Below, piece after piece: positions 8,185-15,960 of a stretch of DNA of 64,000 nucleotides. Below the pieces are notes generated by a model that searched no databases, was not told the origin of the DNA, and saw only the letters and a program-made list of their open reading frames with translations. The stretch is from Paraburkholderia phenoliruptrix. Its GTDB lineage: Bacteria; Pseudomonadota; Gammaproteobacteria; Burkholderiales; Burkholderiaceae. The stretch covers positions 1-64,000 of the forward strand of contig NZ_CADIKB010000029.1 of NCBI RefSeq assembly GCF_902859825.1, read 5' to 3'. How positions within the stretch are numbered: the first letter of the stretch is position 1; each line of letters begins with the position of its first letter. The position numbers and the translations under genes are program-made.

Positions 8185-9597
8185 CTACTGGCTGCCTCCG
8201 GTTCGCGCCGGCGTCTCGCCGCGCCGCGCGGCAATCGGCTCGACGACGCTAAAGAGCAGCACCAGGCAGAGAAACGCGGTCCCGACCATGTAGAGAAACA
8301 CGCTCGTCCAGCTGAACCTGTCGAGCAGAATGCCGACCGCAAGCGGTGCGCAGGCGCCGCCGATCTGCCCGACGCAATTCACGATGCCGAACGCGGTCGG
8401 ATACGTGGACTTGGTCGCGAGTCCCATCGGATACGCGGAATAACCGGCAAAGCCGATACCGAGCATGAGGCCGGCGAACATCAGCGTGACGCCCAGATAC
8501 GCGACGCTGTTCGGCGCATCGATCAACAGCAGCATCGTCAGCATGGTGCCGAGCGCGCCGAGCATCATCATGGGCTTGCGGCGGCCGCCGAGCAGGCGGT
8601 CGGAAATCACGCCGCCGAGCAGGTTGCCGGCCACCGCGCCCATAAACGGCGCGGACGCGAGAAAGCCCATTTTTACCGACGCAAAACCCTTCACCGTGAC
8701 GAGGTAGGTCGGCATCCACGACATGAAGATGTTGCTGATGCCGATCATGCAGCCATAGCCGATGGCGACGCCGAGAATATTCCATGAGCCGAACACCTCG
8801 CGAATCGTCTCGAGCTGCGCCACGCGTTTCGTCCGGTTGAAGGCGTCCAGATACGGAATCCGCGCGACTTCGCTCGTGAGCGGTCGGCCTGGTGCCGCTT
8901 GCCCGTGGCCTTGCCGCGGGGTGTCGTCGGCGATATAGCGCTGCTCGGCTTCCGAGCAGAAGCGGTTTTGACCGGGCGAATTGGTGACGAGAAACATCCA
9001 GAGAACGGCGAGCACAATGCCCGGCACGGCGAACACGTAGAAGATCTCGCGCCATCCCCACAACTGGATCACCACGATGCACACCGACGGCACGATGAGC
9101 GGACCGAGCTTCGATGCGGCGATCCATAGCCCCGTCGCCGTGCCCTTTTCCTTGGCGGGGAACCAGCGATTGATCACGTTCGTGCAGCCGATTCCCAACG
9201 GACCTTCGGACAGGCCCAGGCCGACACGGTACGCCTGCAGCAAAAATACCGACGACGTGGTGCCCATCAGCCCCGTAAAGACCGACGTGAGAATCATGAA
9301 GACCGAAAACAGAAAGCCTGTGGTCTTCTCGCTGAGCCGCTTGTACAGCAGGCCGACAGGGATCTGCACGAAGCCGTATGCAAACGAAAAGAGACTGACG
9401 ATCAGACCGGCTTGCGTGTTGGTGATGCCGTATTCCTTCTTGAGGTATGGCAGGGCGATGCCGAAATTGGCGCGATCCGCACAGGCAATCGCCCAGATGC
9501 AGAAAATGAGGCCCATCACGATCCACCGGTGGCCGGTGCGCTTTTGCGCCAGCGGCCCGGCCTTGGCAGTGGCGACGACACTCTCGGCATTATTCAT
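8185..9597 (-). CDS. MFS transporter of the anion:cation symporter (ACS) type
   Basis: 470 residues with about twelve membrane segments. The motif ICADRANFGIALPYLKKEYG in the first segment and GIGCTNVINRWFPAKEKGTATG in the middle are typical of ACS-family carriers for sugar acids and other organic anions (glucarate, galactonate, 2-hydroxy acids). The ATG at 9597 is used, since the in-frame extension before it is short and cysteine/arginine-rich. It is divergent from the 2-hydroxyacid dehydrogenase gene, separated by about 400 bp containing a strong inverted repeat, so the carrier may bring in the hydroxyacid that the enzyme oxidises. Substrate not determinable from sequence. Confidence 0.85.
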   Translation of the reverse strand: MNNAESVVATAKAGPLAQKRTGHRWIVMGLIFCIWAIACADRANFGIALPYLKKEYGITNTQAGLIVSLFSFAYGFVQIPVGLLYKRLSEKTTGFLFSVFMILTSVFTGLMGTTSSVFLLQAYRVGLGLSEGPLGIGCTNVINRWFPAKEKGTATGLWIAASKLGPLIVPSVCIVVIQLWGWREIFYVFAVPGIVLAVLWMFLVTNSPGQNRFCSEAEQRYIADDTPRQGHGQAAPGRPLTSEVARIPYLDAFNRTKRVAQLETIREVFGSWNILGVAIGYGCMIGISNIFMSWMPTYLVTVKGFASVKMGFLASAPFMGAVAGNLLGGVISDRLLGGRRKPMMMLGALGTMLTMLLLIDAPNSVAYLGVTLMFAGLMLGIGFAGYSAYPMGLATKSTYPTAFGIVNCVGQIGGACAPLAVGILLDRFSWTSVFLYMVGTAFLCLVLLFSVVEPIAARRGETPARTGGSQ

Positions 9598-9993
9598 GGC
9601 GCGGCCCTCGCGACACTGCGTCGGGGCGCGGCTGCACGACAAATCGAGCTGATGCTGCCGCAGGCGTCATGCCGCAGCATGCTGCAGACGCCTGACTTCA
9701 CGCATGTTTTCACGCTCTGTCTCCGATGTATTTGAAATTTATGGGCGCTTCCATGTGGGCAAGCCGGTGAAGCAATGCTCCTTCCGATGCTGTCGATTCT
9801 CGCGACGACGCCTTACCCCGTCCAATCTTTTATCGCTATTACCTGATGCCTGAATTGAATCATTGCCGGGGCGCCGTTCGCTTCGATCCGTGGATCAACT
9901 GATAGCGTTTTGGGATTGGACGCAGCGCATGAAAAGCCCGATCATCCGCCGACATCGCGACTGGATACGTCGACTACAACAAGGAGCGCCGCT
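9598..9993. other. Divergent control region between the MFS carrier and the 2-hydroxyacid dehydrogenase
   Basis: About 400 bp without a gene. It holds the nested inverted repeat at 9661-9694 and a locally A/T-richer segment around 9710-9860 suitable for promoters. No consensus promoter stands out. Confidence 0.5.
9661..9694. promoter_or_regulatory. Nested inverted repeat, candidate operator
   Basis: Perfect 8-bp arms caggcgtc (9661-9668) and gacgcctg (9687-9694) enclose a perfect 12-bp palindrome gcagcatgctgc at 9674-9685. It lies 64 bp upstream of the MFS start codon, where an operator for a dimeric regulator would sit. It could alternatively fold as an RNA hairpin in a 5' leader. Confidence 0.5.
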
Positions 9994-10947
9994 TTGAAGC
10001 CGAACATTCTGCAGCTGAACCCGATTCTGGTTCCCGCCATCAACGACAAGCTCGCATCGCTCTACACCGTGCACCGGCTCTTCGAGCAAAGCGATAAGGA
10101 TGCCTATATTCGCGAGCACGGCGCGTCCATCCGCGGCGTGATCACGGGCGGCCATACAGGCATTTCTAACGACCTGATTCAACGCTTGCCTGCATTGGAA
10201 GTCATCGCGGTCAACGGCGTGGGTACCGACGCGGTGGACCTCGCCTTCGCGCGTTCACGCGGCATTCCGGTCACGGCTACCTTCGGTGCACTGACGGAAG
10301 ACGTCGCCGATCTCGCCATCGGCCTGATGCTCGCGGTATGCCGCGAAATCTGTGTCGGCAATCAGTTCGTCAAATCGGGGAACTGGCTGAAGAATCCGCA
10401 TCCGGGCGCCTTGCCGCTGTCGTGCCGCCTGAGCGGCAAGCGCGTCGGCATTGTCGGAATGGGTAAAGTCGGACGTGCGATCGCGCAGCGTGCAAGCGCA
10501 TTCGATTGCCCGATCACCTATACCGACTTGCGCCGCATGGACGATGTCGCGCATCCGTTCGTTGCCGATCTGCTGTCGCTCGCGCGCGGCTGCGATTTTC
10601 TCGTGCTGGCCGCGGCGGCCGACAAGGCGCAAGGCATCGTCAATGCAGCCGTGCTCGACGCGCTCGGCAAGAACGGCTATCTGATCAACGTGGCGCGGGG
10701 CAAGCTCGTGGTGGAAAGCGACCTCGTGCAGGCGTTAAAAGGCGGCGTGATCGCGGGCGCGGGTCTCGACGTGTTCGTCGACGAACCGAACGTGCCGCCC
10801 GCGCTCTTCGAGATGGACCGCGTCGTCCTGCAGGCGCATCGCGCGAGCGCCACCGTCGAATCGCGCACGGCAATGGGCGACATGGTGCTGGCAAGCCTCG
10901 CGCAGGCACTCGCGGGACGGCGCCCCGAAGGCAGCCTCACGACCTGA
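9994..10947 (+). CDS. NAD(P)-dependent D-2-hydroxyacid dehydrogenase
   Basis: 317 residues from a TTG start at 9994, chosen because aaggag lies seven bases upstream and the protein opening KPNILQLNP follows at once. The nucleotide-binding motif is GIVGMGKVGRA, and the catalytic set is complete: Arg235 in NVARGKLV, Glu264 in DVFVDEP and His282 in QAHRAS. The family reduces glyoxylate, hydroxypyruvate or other 2-keto acids, or oxidises the D-hydroxyacids. It is divergent from a sugar-acid-type MFS carrier and followed 97 bp later by a LysR regulator, which suggests a small regulated catabolic unit for a hydroxyacid. Confidence 0.85.
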   Translation: MKPNILQLNPILVPAINDKLASLYTVHRLFEQSDKDAYIREHGASIRGVITGGHTGISNDLIQRLPALEVIAVNGVGTDAVDLAFARSRGIPVTATFGALTEDVADLAIGLMLAVCREICVGNQFVKSGNWLKNPHPGALPLSCRLSGKRVGIVGMGKVGRAIAQRASAFDCPITYTDLRRMDDVAHPFVADLLSLARGCDFLVLAAAADKAQGIVNAAVLDALGKNGYLINVARGKLVVESDLVQALKGGVIAGAGLDVFVDEPNVPPALFEMDRVVLQAHRASATVESRTAMGDMVLASLAQALAGRRPEGSLTT

Positions 10948-11044
10948 TGCGGCAGCGGCCCGTGCATGTTCGCGGGCCCGCCGGTTGGGGCGGGACGTGC
11001 GCACCTATAATGACCGTCCGCTCCCCACCCATGTCGATACCAGC

Positions 11045-11989
11045 ATGCTCGATCTCGGACAAGTGCGCTGCTTCGTCGCCGCGGCGACAGAACTGAACTT
11101 CAGACGCGCGGCCGCGCTGCTGCACATGACGCAGCCGCCATTGAGCAGACAGATCCAGTTGCTCGAAGACAACCTCGGCGTGAAGCTCTTCGAGCGCGTT
11201 GGGCGCACCGTCAAGCTGACTACCGAAGGCCGCGTGTTTCTCGCCGACGCCAGCCGTCTTTTGAATCTCGCCGAACAGGCCGAAAGCACCGTGCGGCGCG
11301 CGAGCAAGGGCAAGACCGGGCGCGTGCGACTCGGCTTCACCGGAGCTGCAGGTTACGAACTGATTCCCGAACTGCTGGTGGCCGCCGCCGACGCGCTGCC
11401 CGAGGTCGACGTCGTGCTGCTCGAGCTCGTTTCCGCCGCGCAGATCGAAGCATTCGCCGCGAACGCGATCGACCTCGGCTTTCTGCGCCCCTTGCCGTCG
11501 CGGCAAAAGCTGGAGTTCGTGCGCGTGGACGAAGAGCCGCTTATCGTCGCGCTGCCGACACGCCACGCTTTGTGTGCATTTGCACAGGTCGAACTGAAGC
11601 AGCTCGACGGGCAGCCGTTCATCATGCCTTCGCCCGCGCAGGGCAAGTACTTTCATGACCGCATCATGGGCATCCTCGCGGCCGAGGGCGTGAATCTGAA
11701 CATCGCGCAATACATCGACCAGACGCCCACCATTCTGTCGCTGGTGCGCGCCGGACTCGGGCTGGCTATCCTGCCGGCGTCGGCGCAACGGTTTCATTAC
11801 GACAACGTGGAATTCCGCCTGATTGCCGGCAACACGCTTCACGCAGAAATGAGCATGGCGTGGCGCGCCGATCAGGACAATCCCGCCGTCACCGCATTCC
11901 GCTTGATGGCGGCCGGCTACTTCGCCGACAAAACACGCGCGCGCACGGCGCCGCCCGACGCCGATCCCGCCGGGCGCGCCCAGGTATAG
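11045..11989 (+). CDS. LysR-family regulator, BenM/CatR-like branch
   Basis: 314 residues. The start at 11045 (MLDLGQVRCFVAAATELNFRR) puts the winged helix at residues 1-60 with the recognition part LHMTQPPLSRQIQLLED; the effector domain follows. The pattern RVRLGFTGAAGYELIPELL and the overall length resemble the LysR branch that controls aromatic and organic-acid catabolism. It lies between the hydroxyacid dehydrogenase gene and the metallo-beta-lactamase-fold gene, all in the same direction with short spacing, so it may control both. Confidence 0.8.
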   Translation: MLDLGQVRCFVAAATELNFRRAAALLHMTQPPLSRQIQLLEDNLGVKLFERVGRTVKLTTEGRVFLADASRLLNLAEQAESTVRRASKGKTGRVRLGFTGAAGYELIPELLVAAADALPEVDVVLLELVSAAQIEAFAANAIDLGFLRPLPSRQKLEFVRVDEEPLIVALPTRHALCAFAQVELKQLDGQPFIMPSPAQGKYFHDRIMGILAAEGVNLNIAQYIDQTPTILSLVRAGLGLAILPASAQRFHYDNVEFRLIAGNTLHAEMSMAWRADQDNPAVTAFRLMAAGYFADKTRARTAPPDADPAGRAQV

Positions 11990-12034
11990 CGCTTGCGCGC
12001 CATGGCGTGCCTCCTGCGTTACGGACGACACGCG

Positions 12035-12946
12035 ATGATCGTGCACCACCTCAACTGCATTTCGACCTGCCCGCTGGGCGGCCGCCTGATGGACAGACGC
12101 ACCCGCTCGCTCGCCGAGCGCGGCCTCCTCACCTGTCACTGTCTGCTGATCGAAGCCGCAGCGGGCCTCGTGCTGGTCGACACCGGCTTCGGTTTGCGCG
12201 ACGTCGCCAATCCGCGCTCGCGTATCAGCCGCTTCTTTCTCGGGCTCGTCAGCCCGGATTTCCGCGAGGAAATGACCGCGATCCGCCAGCTCGAGCGACT
12301 CGGTTTCGATCCGCGTGACGTCAGACATATCGTGTTGAGCCACCTCGACTTCGATCACGCCGGCGGCCTCGACGACTTTCCTCAGGCCACCGTGCACCTG
12401 TTGCGCGTCGAGCGCGACTATGCGCTTGAGCAGAAAACGTGGATAGACCGGCAGCGCTTCCGTCCGCAACAATGGCCGACGTCCGCGAACTGGCGCGTGT
12501 ATCAGGCGAGCGACGGCGAAACGTGGAACGGCTTTGCGCGGGTGCAGCAATTCGACGGACTGCCGTCCGAGCTGCTGATGGTGCCGCTGCGCGGCCACAC
12601 CTTCGGTCATGCGGGCATCGCCGTTCAGACCACGGGCGACAAGTGGCTCTTCAACGCCGCCGACGCCTACTTCCACCATGCCGAGATGCACGCCAATCCG
12701 CATTGCACGCCGGGGTTGCGCTTTTATCAGTGGATGCTCGAAAAGGATCGCACGGCACGCTTCGAGAATCAGCGCCGCCTGCGCGAACTCGCGCTGACGA
12801 GCCGCGCCGTGACCGTGTTCTGCAGCCACGACGTGACCGAATTCGAACGGCTTGCAAAGCGTCCCGCGAACATGCCGGCGCGGCGTGCCGTGGATATGAG
12901 CGCAGCGCCGCACGCTTCCCGATCGAGCGACGATCGCATCGCGTAG
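12035..12946 (+). CDS. Metallo-beta-lactamase-fold hydrolase
   Basis: 303 residues. The metal motif is seen as SHLDFDHAGG, with His103, Asp105, Asp107 and His108: the second position of the usual HxHxDH is an aspartate, a variant found in lactonase-like members. A further histidine in GHTFGHAGI and the aspartate in LFNAADAYFHHAEM supply the other ligands. The ATG at 12035 is preferred over the upstream in-frame TTG, as it starts the conserved beta strand. Members hydrolyse lactones, thioesters or phosphodiesters; the substrate cannot be told. It starts 45 bp after the LysR gene and may be cotranscribed with it. Confidence 0.8.
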   Translation: MIVHHLNCISTCPLGGRLMDRRTRSLAERGLLTCHCLLIEAAAGLVLVDTGFGLRDVANPRSRISRFFLGLVSPDFREEMTAIRQLERLGFDPRDVRHIVLSHLDFDHAGGLDDFPQATVHLLRVERDYALEQKTWIDRQRFRPQQWPTSANWRVYQASDGETWNGFARVQQFDGLPSELLMVPLRGHTFGHAGIAVQTTGDKWLFNAADAYFHHAEMHANPHCTPGLRFYQWMLEKDRTARFENQRRLRELALTSRAVTVFCSHDVTEFERLAKRPANMPARRAVDMSAAPHASRSSDDRIA

Positions 12947-13092
12947 CGCCGCGAGGCACACGCACATCGGCGACCACACGAAGCGCGACGAAGAAGGCGA
13001 CGCGCAAGCCGTCGCGAACGCCACGAAATCCAGTATGCTGAGCGCTCGAGCCGCCCGGCTCGATTGGATTTCGCCCTTCGCCATTCTTCGCC

Positions 13093-14025
13093 ATGAATCT
13101 TTCGTTTGAAGTTCTGCAGGTGCTCGACGCCGTCGATCGAACCGGCACGTTTGCCAACGCCGCAGAAACGCTGCACAAAGTGCCGTCGTCGCTCACTTAT
13201 CTGGTCCAGAAGCTCGAACTCGACCTCGGCGTGAAGCTGTTCGACCGCAGCGGCCGCCGCGCGACGCTTACGCATGCGGGGCGCGTGGTCGTCGAGGAGG
13301 GCCGCCGCCTGCTGGCTGCCGCCGAAGACCTGGAATGCAAGGCAAAGCGCATCGAACAGGGCTGGGAGTCCGACCTGTACGTGGCCGTCGACGAGATCAT
13401 TCCGTTCGCACTGCTGTGGGATCACGTCGACGAGTTCTACAAACTCAAGCTCGACACGCGGCTCAACCTGTCGAAAGAAGTGCTGGGCGGTTCGTGGGAC
13501 GCGCTGCTCACGCGCCGCGCGGACCTGATCGTCGGCGCGGCGGGCGACCCGCCGCCCATTCCGAACCTCGTCGCAAAGCCGATCGGCTCGCTGCGGCACG
13601 TGTTCGTGGTCGCGCCGGATCATCCGCTCGCGGCCTTGCCCGGACCGTTGACGCTCGACGCGGTCGCGCGCCATCGCGCGGTGGCGATCGGCGATACGTC
13701 GCGCGAACTCGCGCCGCGCACGATTGCCCTCGCAGACAACCAGGAAGTGCTGACCGTGCCCACGCTCGAAGCCAAGCTCGCCGCGCAATTGCGCGGGCTC
13801 GCGGCGGGCACGATCCCCGAATGCCTTGCCGTCGGGGCACTGAGAAACGGTGAGCTGGTCCAGAAGGAAGTGCTCGGCATGCGCGAGGTCACGCATTTCT
13901 ATCTGGCGTGGCGCGACGACGAAACGGGCAAGGCGTTGCGCTGGTGGGTCGAGCGGCTCGATCAGCCCGACCTGATCGACAAGGTGGTGCAACAGCAGAT
14001 GCTGCAGTCAAAAACCAGCGTGTGA
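13093..14025 (+). CDS. LysR-family regulator, YhaJ/DcbR-like
   Basis: 310 residues: winged helix (residues 1-60, NAAETLHKVPSSLTYLVQKLE), coiled linker, then the effector-binding domain with RADLIVGAAGDPPP. The HTH sequence with VPSSLTY resembles the YhaJ group of LysR regulators. It is followed by a short tandem repeat and then the insertion sequence, so its former downstream neighbour may have been displaced. The target is unknown. Confidence 0.8.
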   Translation: MNLSFEVLQVLDAVDRTGTFANAAETLHKVPSSLTYLVQKLELDLGVKLFDRSGRRATLTHAGRVVVEEGRRLLAAAEDLECKAKRIEQGWESDLYVAVDEIIPFALLWDHVDEFYKLKLDTRLNLSKEVLGGSWDALLTRRADLIVGAAGDPPPIPNLVAKPIGSLRHVFVVAPDHPLAALPGPLTLDAVARHRAVAIGDTSRELAPRTIALADNQEVLTVPTLEAKLAAQLRGLAAGTIPECLAVGALRNGELVQKEVLGMREVTHFYLAWRDDETGKALRWWVERLDQPDLIDKVVQQQMLQSKTSV

Positions 14026-14034
14026 TTCATGCTG

Positions 14035-14062
14035 CGCCAAGCCGCCAAGCCGCCAAGCCGCC
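14035..14062 (+). repeat. 8-bp tandem repeat bordering the insertion sequence
   Basis: Three perfect copies of cgccaagc plus a partial fourth, between the LysR stop codon and the left inverted repeat of the IS. Confidence 0.8.
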
Positions 14063-14074
14063 ATGGCGCGATAG

Positions 14075-14093
14075 CGCTAGCCCTACTTTCGCA
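14075..14093. repeat. Left terminal inverted repeat of the IS
   Basis: CGCTAGCCCTACTTTCGCA; pairs with 15942-15960 with one mismatch. Confidence 0.85.
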
Positions 14094-14192
14094 AACCTGA
14101 AGTTTTTTTGAGGTGCGCGAAGCCGTAAAGCGGCTGGAATGATGGATTTTGCAGTATTCTTGGCCAATTGAAAATTGCTACATGAAAGAACA

Positions 14193-15896
14193 ATGCACAT
14201 TTTTGAGCGCGAGGTCAACGGCCATCGCTACCGTATCGCAGCTCAGTCGGTGTGGGATGCGAAAAAAGGTCGCTCTGTCGCGCGCCAGGCGGTGCTGGGG
14301 CCCGTCGCGCCGCCACCGGTAGCGGATCTGCGTGCTACGCGGACGATTGGTACGCGCGGGGTCGGCGATGTCGGTGCGTTGGTCTGGGTCGCTGAGCAAC
14401 TAGATTTGGTCGCGCACATTGATCGGGCGTGCGGAGGGCTTGGCGCCAAGGGCGGCCCATCAGTGGGCGAGCTGGCGGTTGCCGTGGCGATCCAGAGGGC
14501 TTGCGCGCCGGGACCCAAGCGCGACCTCGGGGAATTCCTTGATGCCAGCCTGCCGCGCGTATCGTGCTTGCCGGGCTCTACGTTTACCGGCCAGGCCTTC
14601 CATCGCGTTGCCCAGCAGGTTACTGATTTGGACTTGGAGCAGGCCCAGGTGGCGATCTCGAAGGCGGCAGTAGCCCGGTTCGAGCTGTCGGCGGACGTGC
14701 TCGCGTTCGACACGACCAACTTCGATACGCACATCGCCACGCTAACGCCGGGCGAGCTGGCCAAGCGTGGACACGCAAAGAGCAAGAGGAAGGACCTGCG
14801 CGTGGTCGGGCTCGGTGTTCTGGTCAGCGAGACGGGACACGTGCCGCTGCTGTATCGGACCTATTGCGGCAATGGGTCGGATCAAGCGGTGCTGGGAGCG
14901 TGCCTGGGCGGGTTGGCGCAGCTGCACGAGGCACTGGACAGCGGCGAGGGCCGGCAGCGACCCGCGCAGCGTACGCTGGTACGAGATGGTGGGTTCTGGA
15001 GCCCACAACTGGAGCTGGATCTCGACGGCGCGGGCTACTACAGCCTCATCTCATTACCGCTCGGGCACGGGGCTGCGCAAGAGGCGCTGCAAATGGCGGC
15101 GCAACGCGGTGCGATGAAGCCGCTGACGGGCAAGCTCAGCGACGTCCGAGCGGCGCGCGTGCGAACCGCGGTCGGAGCGCTGGACCGGACTCTCGTCGTG
15201 ATTGAGAGCCAGGAGCTGCTGGAGGGGCAAAAGCGCGGCATTGCGGTGGCCCTGCGCAAAGCGAAGGAGGAACTGGGCAAGCTCGAGCGGCTGATAGAAG
15301 CGGGCCGCATCTCGCTTGCACAACTTGAGCTTCGGGTCCGCAAGGCGATCGCCCGGGAGCACCTGTCGAGCTTCGTGGTGACAACCGTCGCCGGAAGCGA
15401 TAAGGCGCCGACCCTGCAGTGGCACGTGGATGCCTCATTGCGCCGCGAGTTGGAAAAGACCCGGCTCGGCCGGCGCGTCTTGTGCACGGATCGGCACGAC
15501 TGGAGCACGGGTCGGATCGTCTACGCCTTCCGAGGGCAGTGGAACGTCGAGGAGCTGTTCCGCAGAGCCAAGAAAGGCGGCGTAGTCCCCTGGGGGCCGT
15601 CGCATCAGTGGGCCGACGGCTCGCTACGCCTGCACACCTTTGCAACCGTCCTTGGGTTGATGCTCGTCAGCCTGGCCAGGATCGCGCTCGGCACCGACGC
15701 CTCGGCGCGTTGCATGCTGGAGGGATTGGCTGAAATCAAAGCGACGTTGGTACGGACGACTACCGGAGGCGCGGGTCGACGGCCAACGGTCATGCTTGCG
15801 CCAGAGCTCACGAAGGAGCAGCGCGTGGCTGTGAAAGTCTTCGAGCTGGAGAGGTGGTATCCAAATATTCTTTCATGTATCTCAGATAGCTCTTGA
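14193..15896 (+). CDS. IS1634-like DDE transposase
   Basis: 567 residues from the ATG at 14193; a TTG 18 bases earlier is possible. It catalyses cut-and-paste movement of the element. The three acidic catalytic positions appear in VLAFDTTNFDTH (about residue 173), LVRDGGFWS and the C-terminal signature QWNVEELFRRAKKG, which fits the Y-R-E-K type signature of the IS4 superfamily. The length is normal and no internal stop or frameshift is present, so the element is probably still active. Confidence 0.85.
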   Translation: MHIFEREVNGHRYRIAAQSVWDAKKGRSVARQAVLGPVAPPPVADLRATRTIGTRGVGDVGALVWVAEQLDLVAHIDRACGGLGAKGGPSVGELAVAVAIQRACAPGPKRDLGEFLDASLPRVSCLPGSTFTGQAFHRVAQQVTDLDLEQAQVAISKAAVARFELSADVLAFDTTNFDTHIATLTPGELAKRGHAKSKRKDLRVVGLGVLVSETGHVPLLYRTYCGNGSDQAVLGACLGGLAQLHEALDSGEGRQRPAQRTLVRDGGFWSPQLELDLDGAGYYSLISLPLGHGAAQEALQMAAQRGAMKPLTGKLSDVRAARVRTAVGALDRTLVVIESQELLEGQKRGIAVALRKAKEELGKLERLIEAGRISLAQLELRVRKAIAREHLSSFVVTTVAGSDKAPTLQWHVDASLRRELEKTRLGRRVLCTDRHDWSTGRIVYAFRGQWNVEELFRRAKKGGVVPWGPSHQWADGSLRLHTFATVLGLMLVSLARIALGTDASARCMLEGLAEIKATLVRTTTGGAGRRPTVMLAPELTKEQRVAVKVFELERWYPNILSCISDSS

Positions 15897-15941
15897 TAAG
15901 CCATGAATCGTGGGAGAAACGCTACGATCTGCGCTGCGACA

Positions 15942-15960
15942 TGCGAAGGTAGGGCTAGCG
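15942..15960. repeat. Right terminal inverted repeat of the IS, containing the stop of the adjacent gene
   Basis: Complement reads CGCTAGCCCTACCTTCGCA. The TAG at complement positions 15957-15955 is the termination codon of the minus-strand regulator gene. Confidence 0.85.

Larger units (their letters stand above)
14075..15960 (+). mobile_element. Complete insertion sequence, IS1634-like (IS4 superfamily)
   Basis: About 1.89 kb bounded by 19-bp terminal inverted repeats matching at 18 positions: CGCTAGCCCTACTTTCGCA at 14075-14093 and its complement at 15942-15960. It carries one intact transposase. I see no clear target-site duplication next to these ends, so the exact boundaries may differ by a few bases, or the duplication has been lost. 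The right end overlaps the 3' end of the large regulator gene and provides its stop codon. Confidence 0.85.

Noticed and set aside
10937..13084. A minus-strand open frame of 715 codons
   Set aside because: Antisense to the LysR and metallo-beta-lactamase-fold genes, with arginine/histidine/glutamine-rich shadow composition.
14035..14062. CRISPR-like or integration-site repeat
   Set aside because: Units are only 8 bp and contiguous, without spacers; it is a simple tandem repeat. No CRISPR array or cas gene is present in the window.
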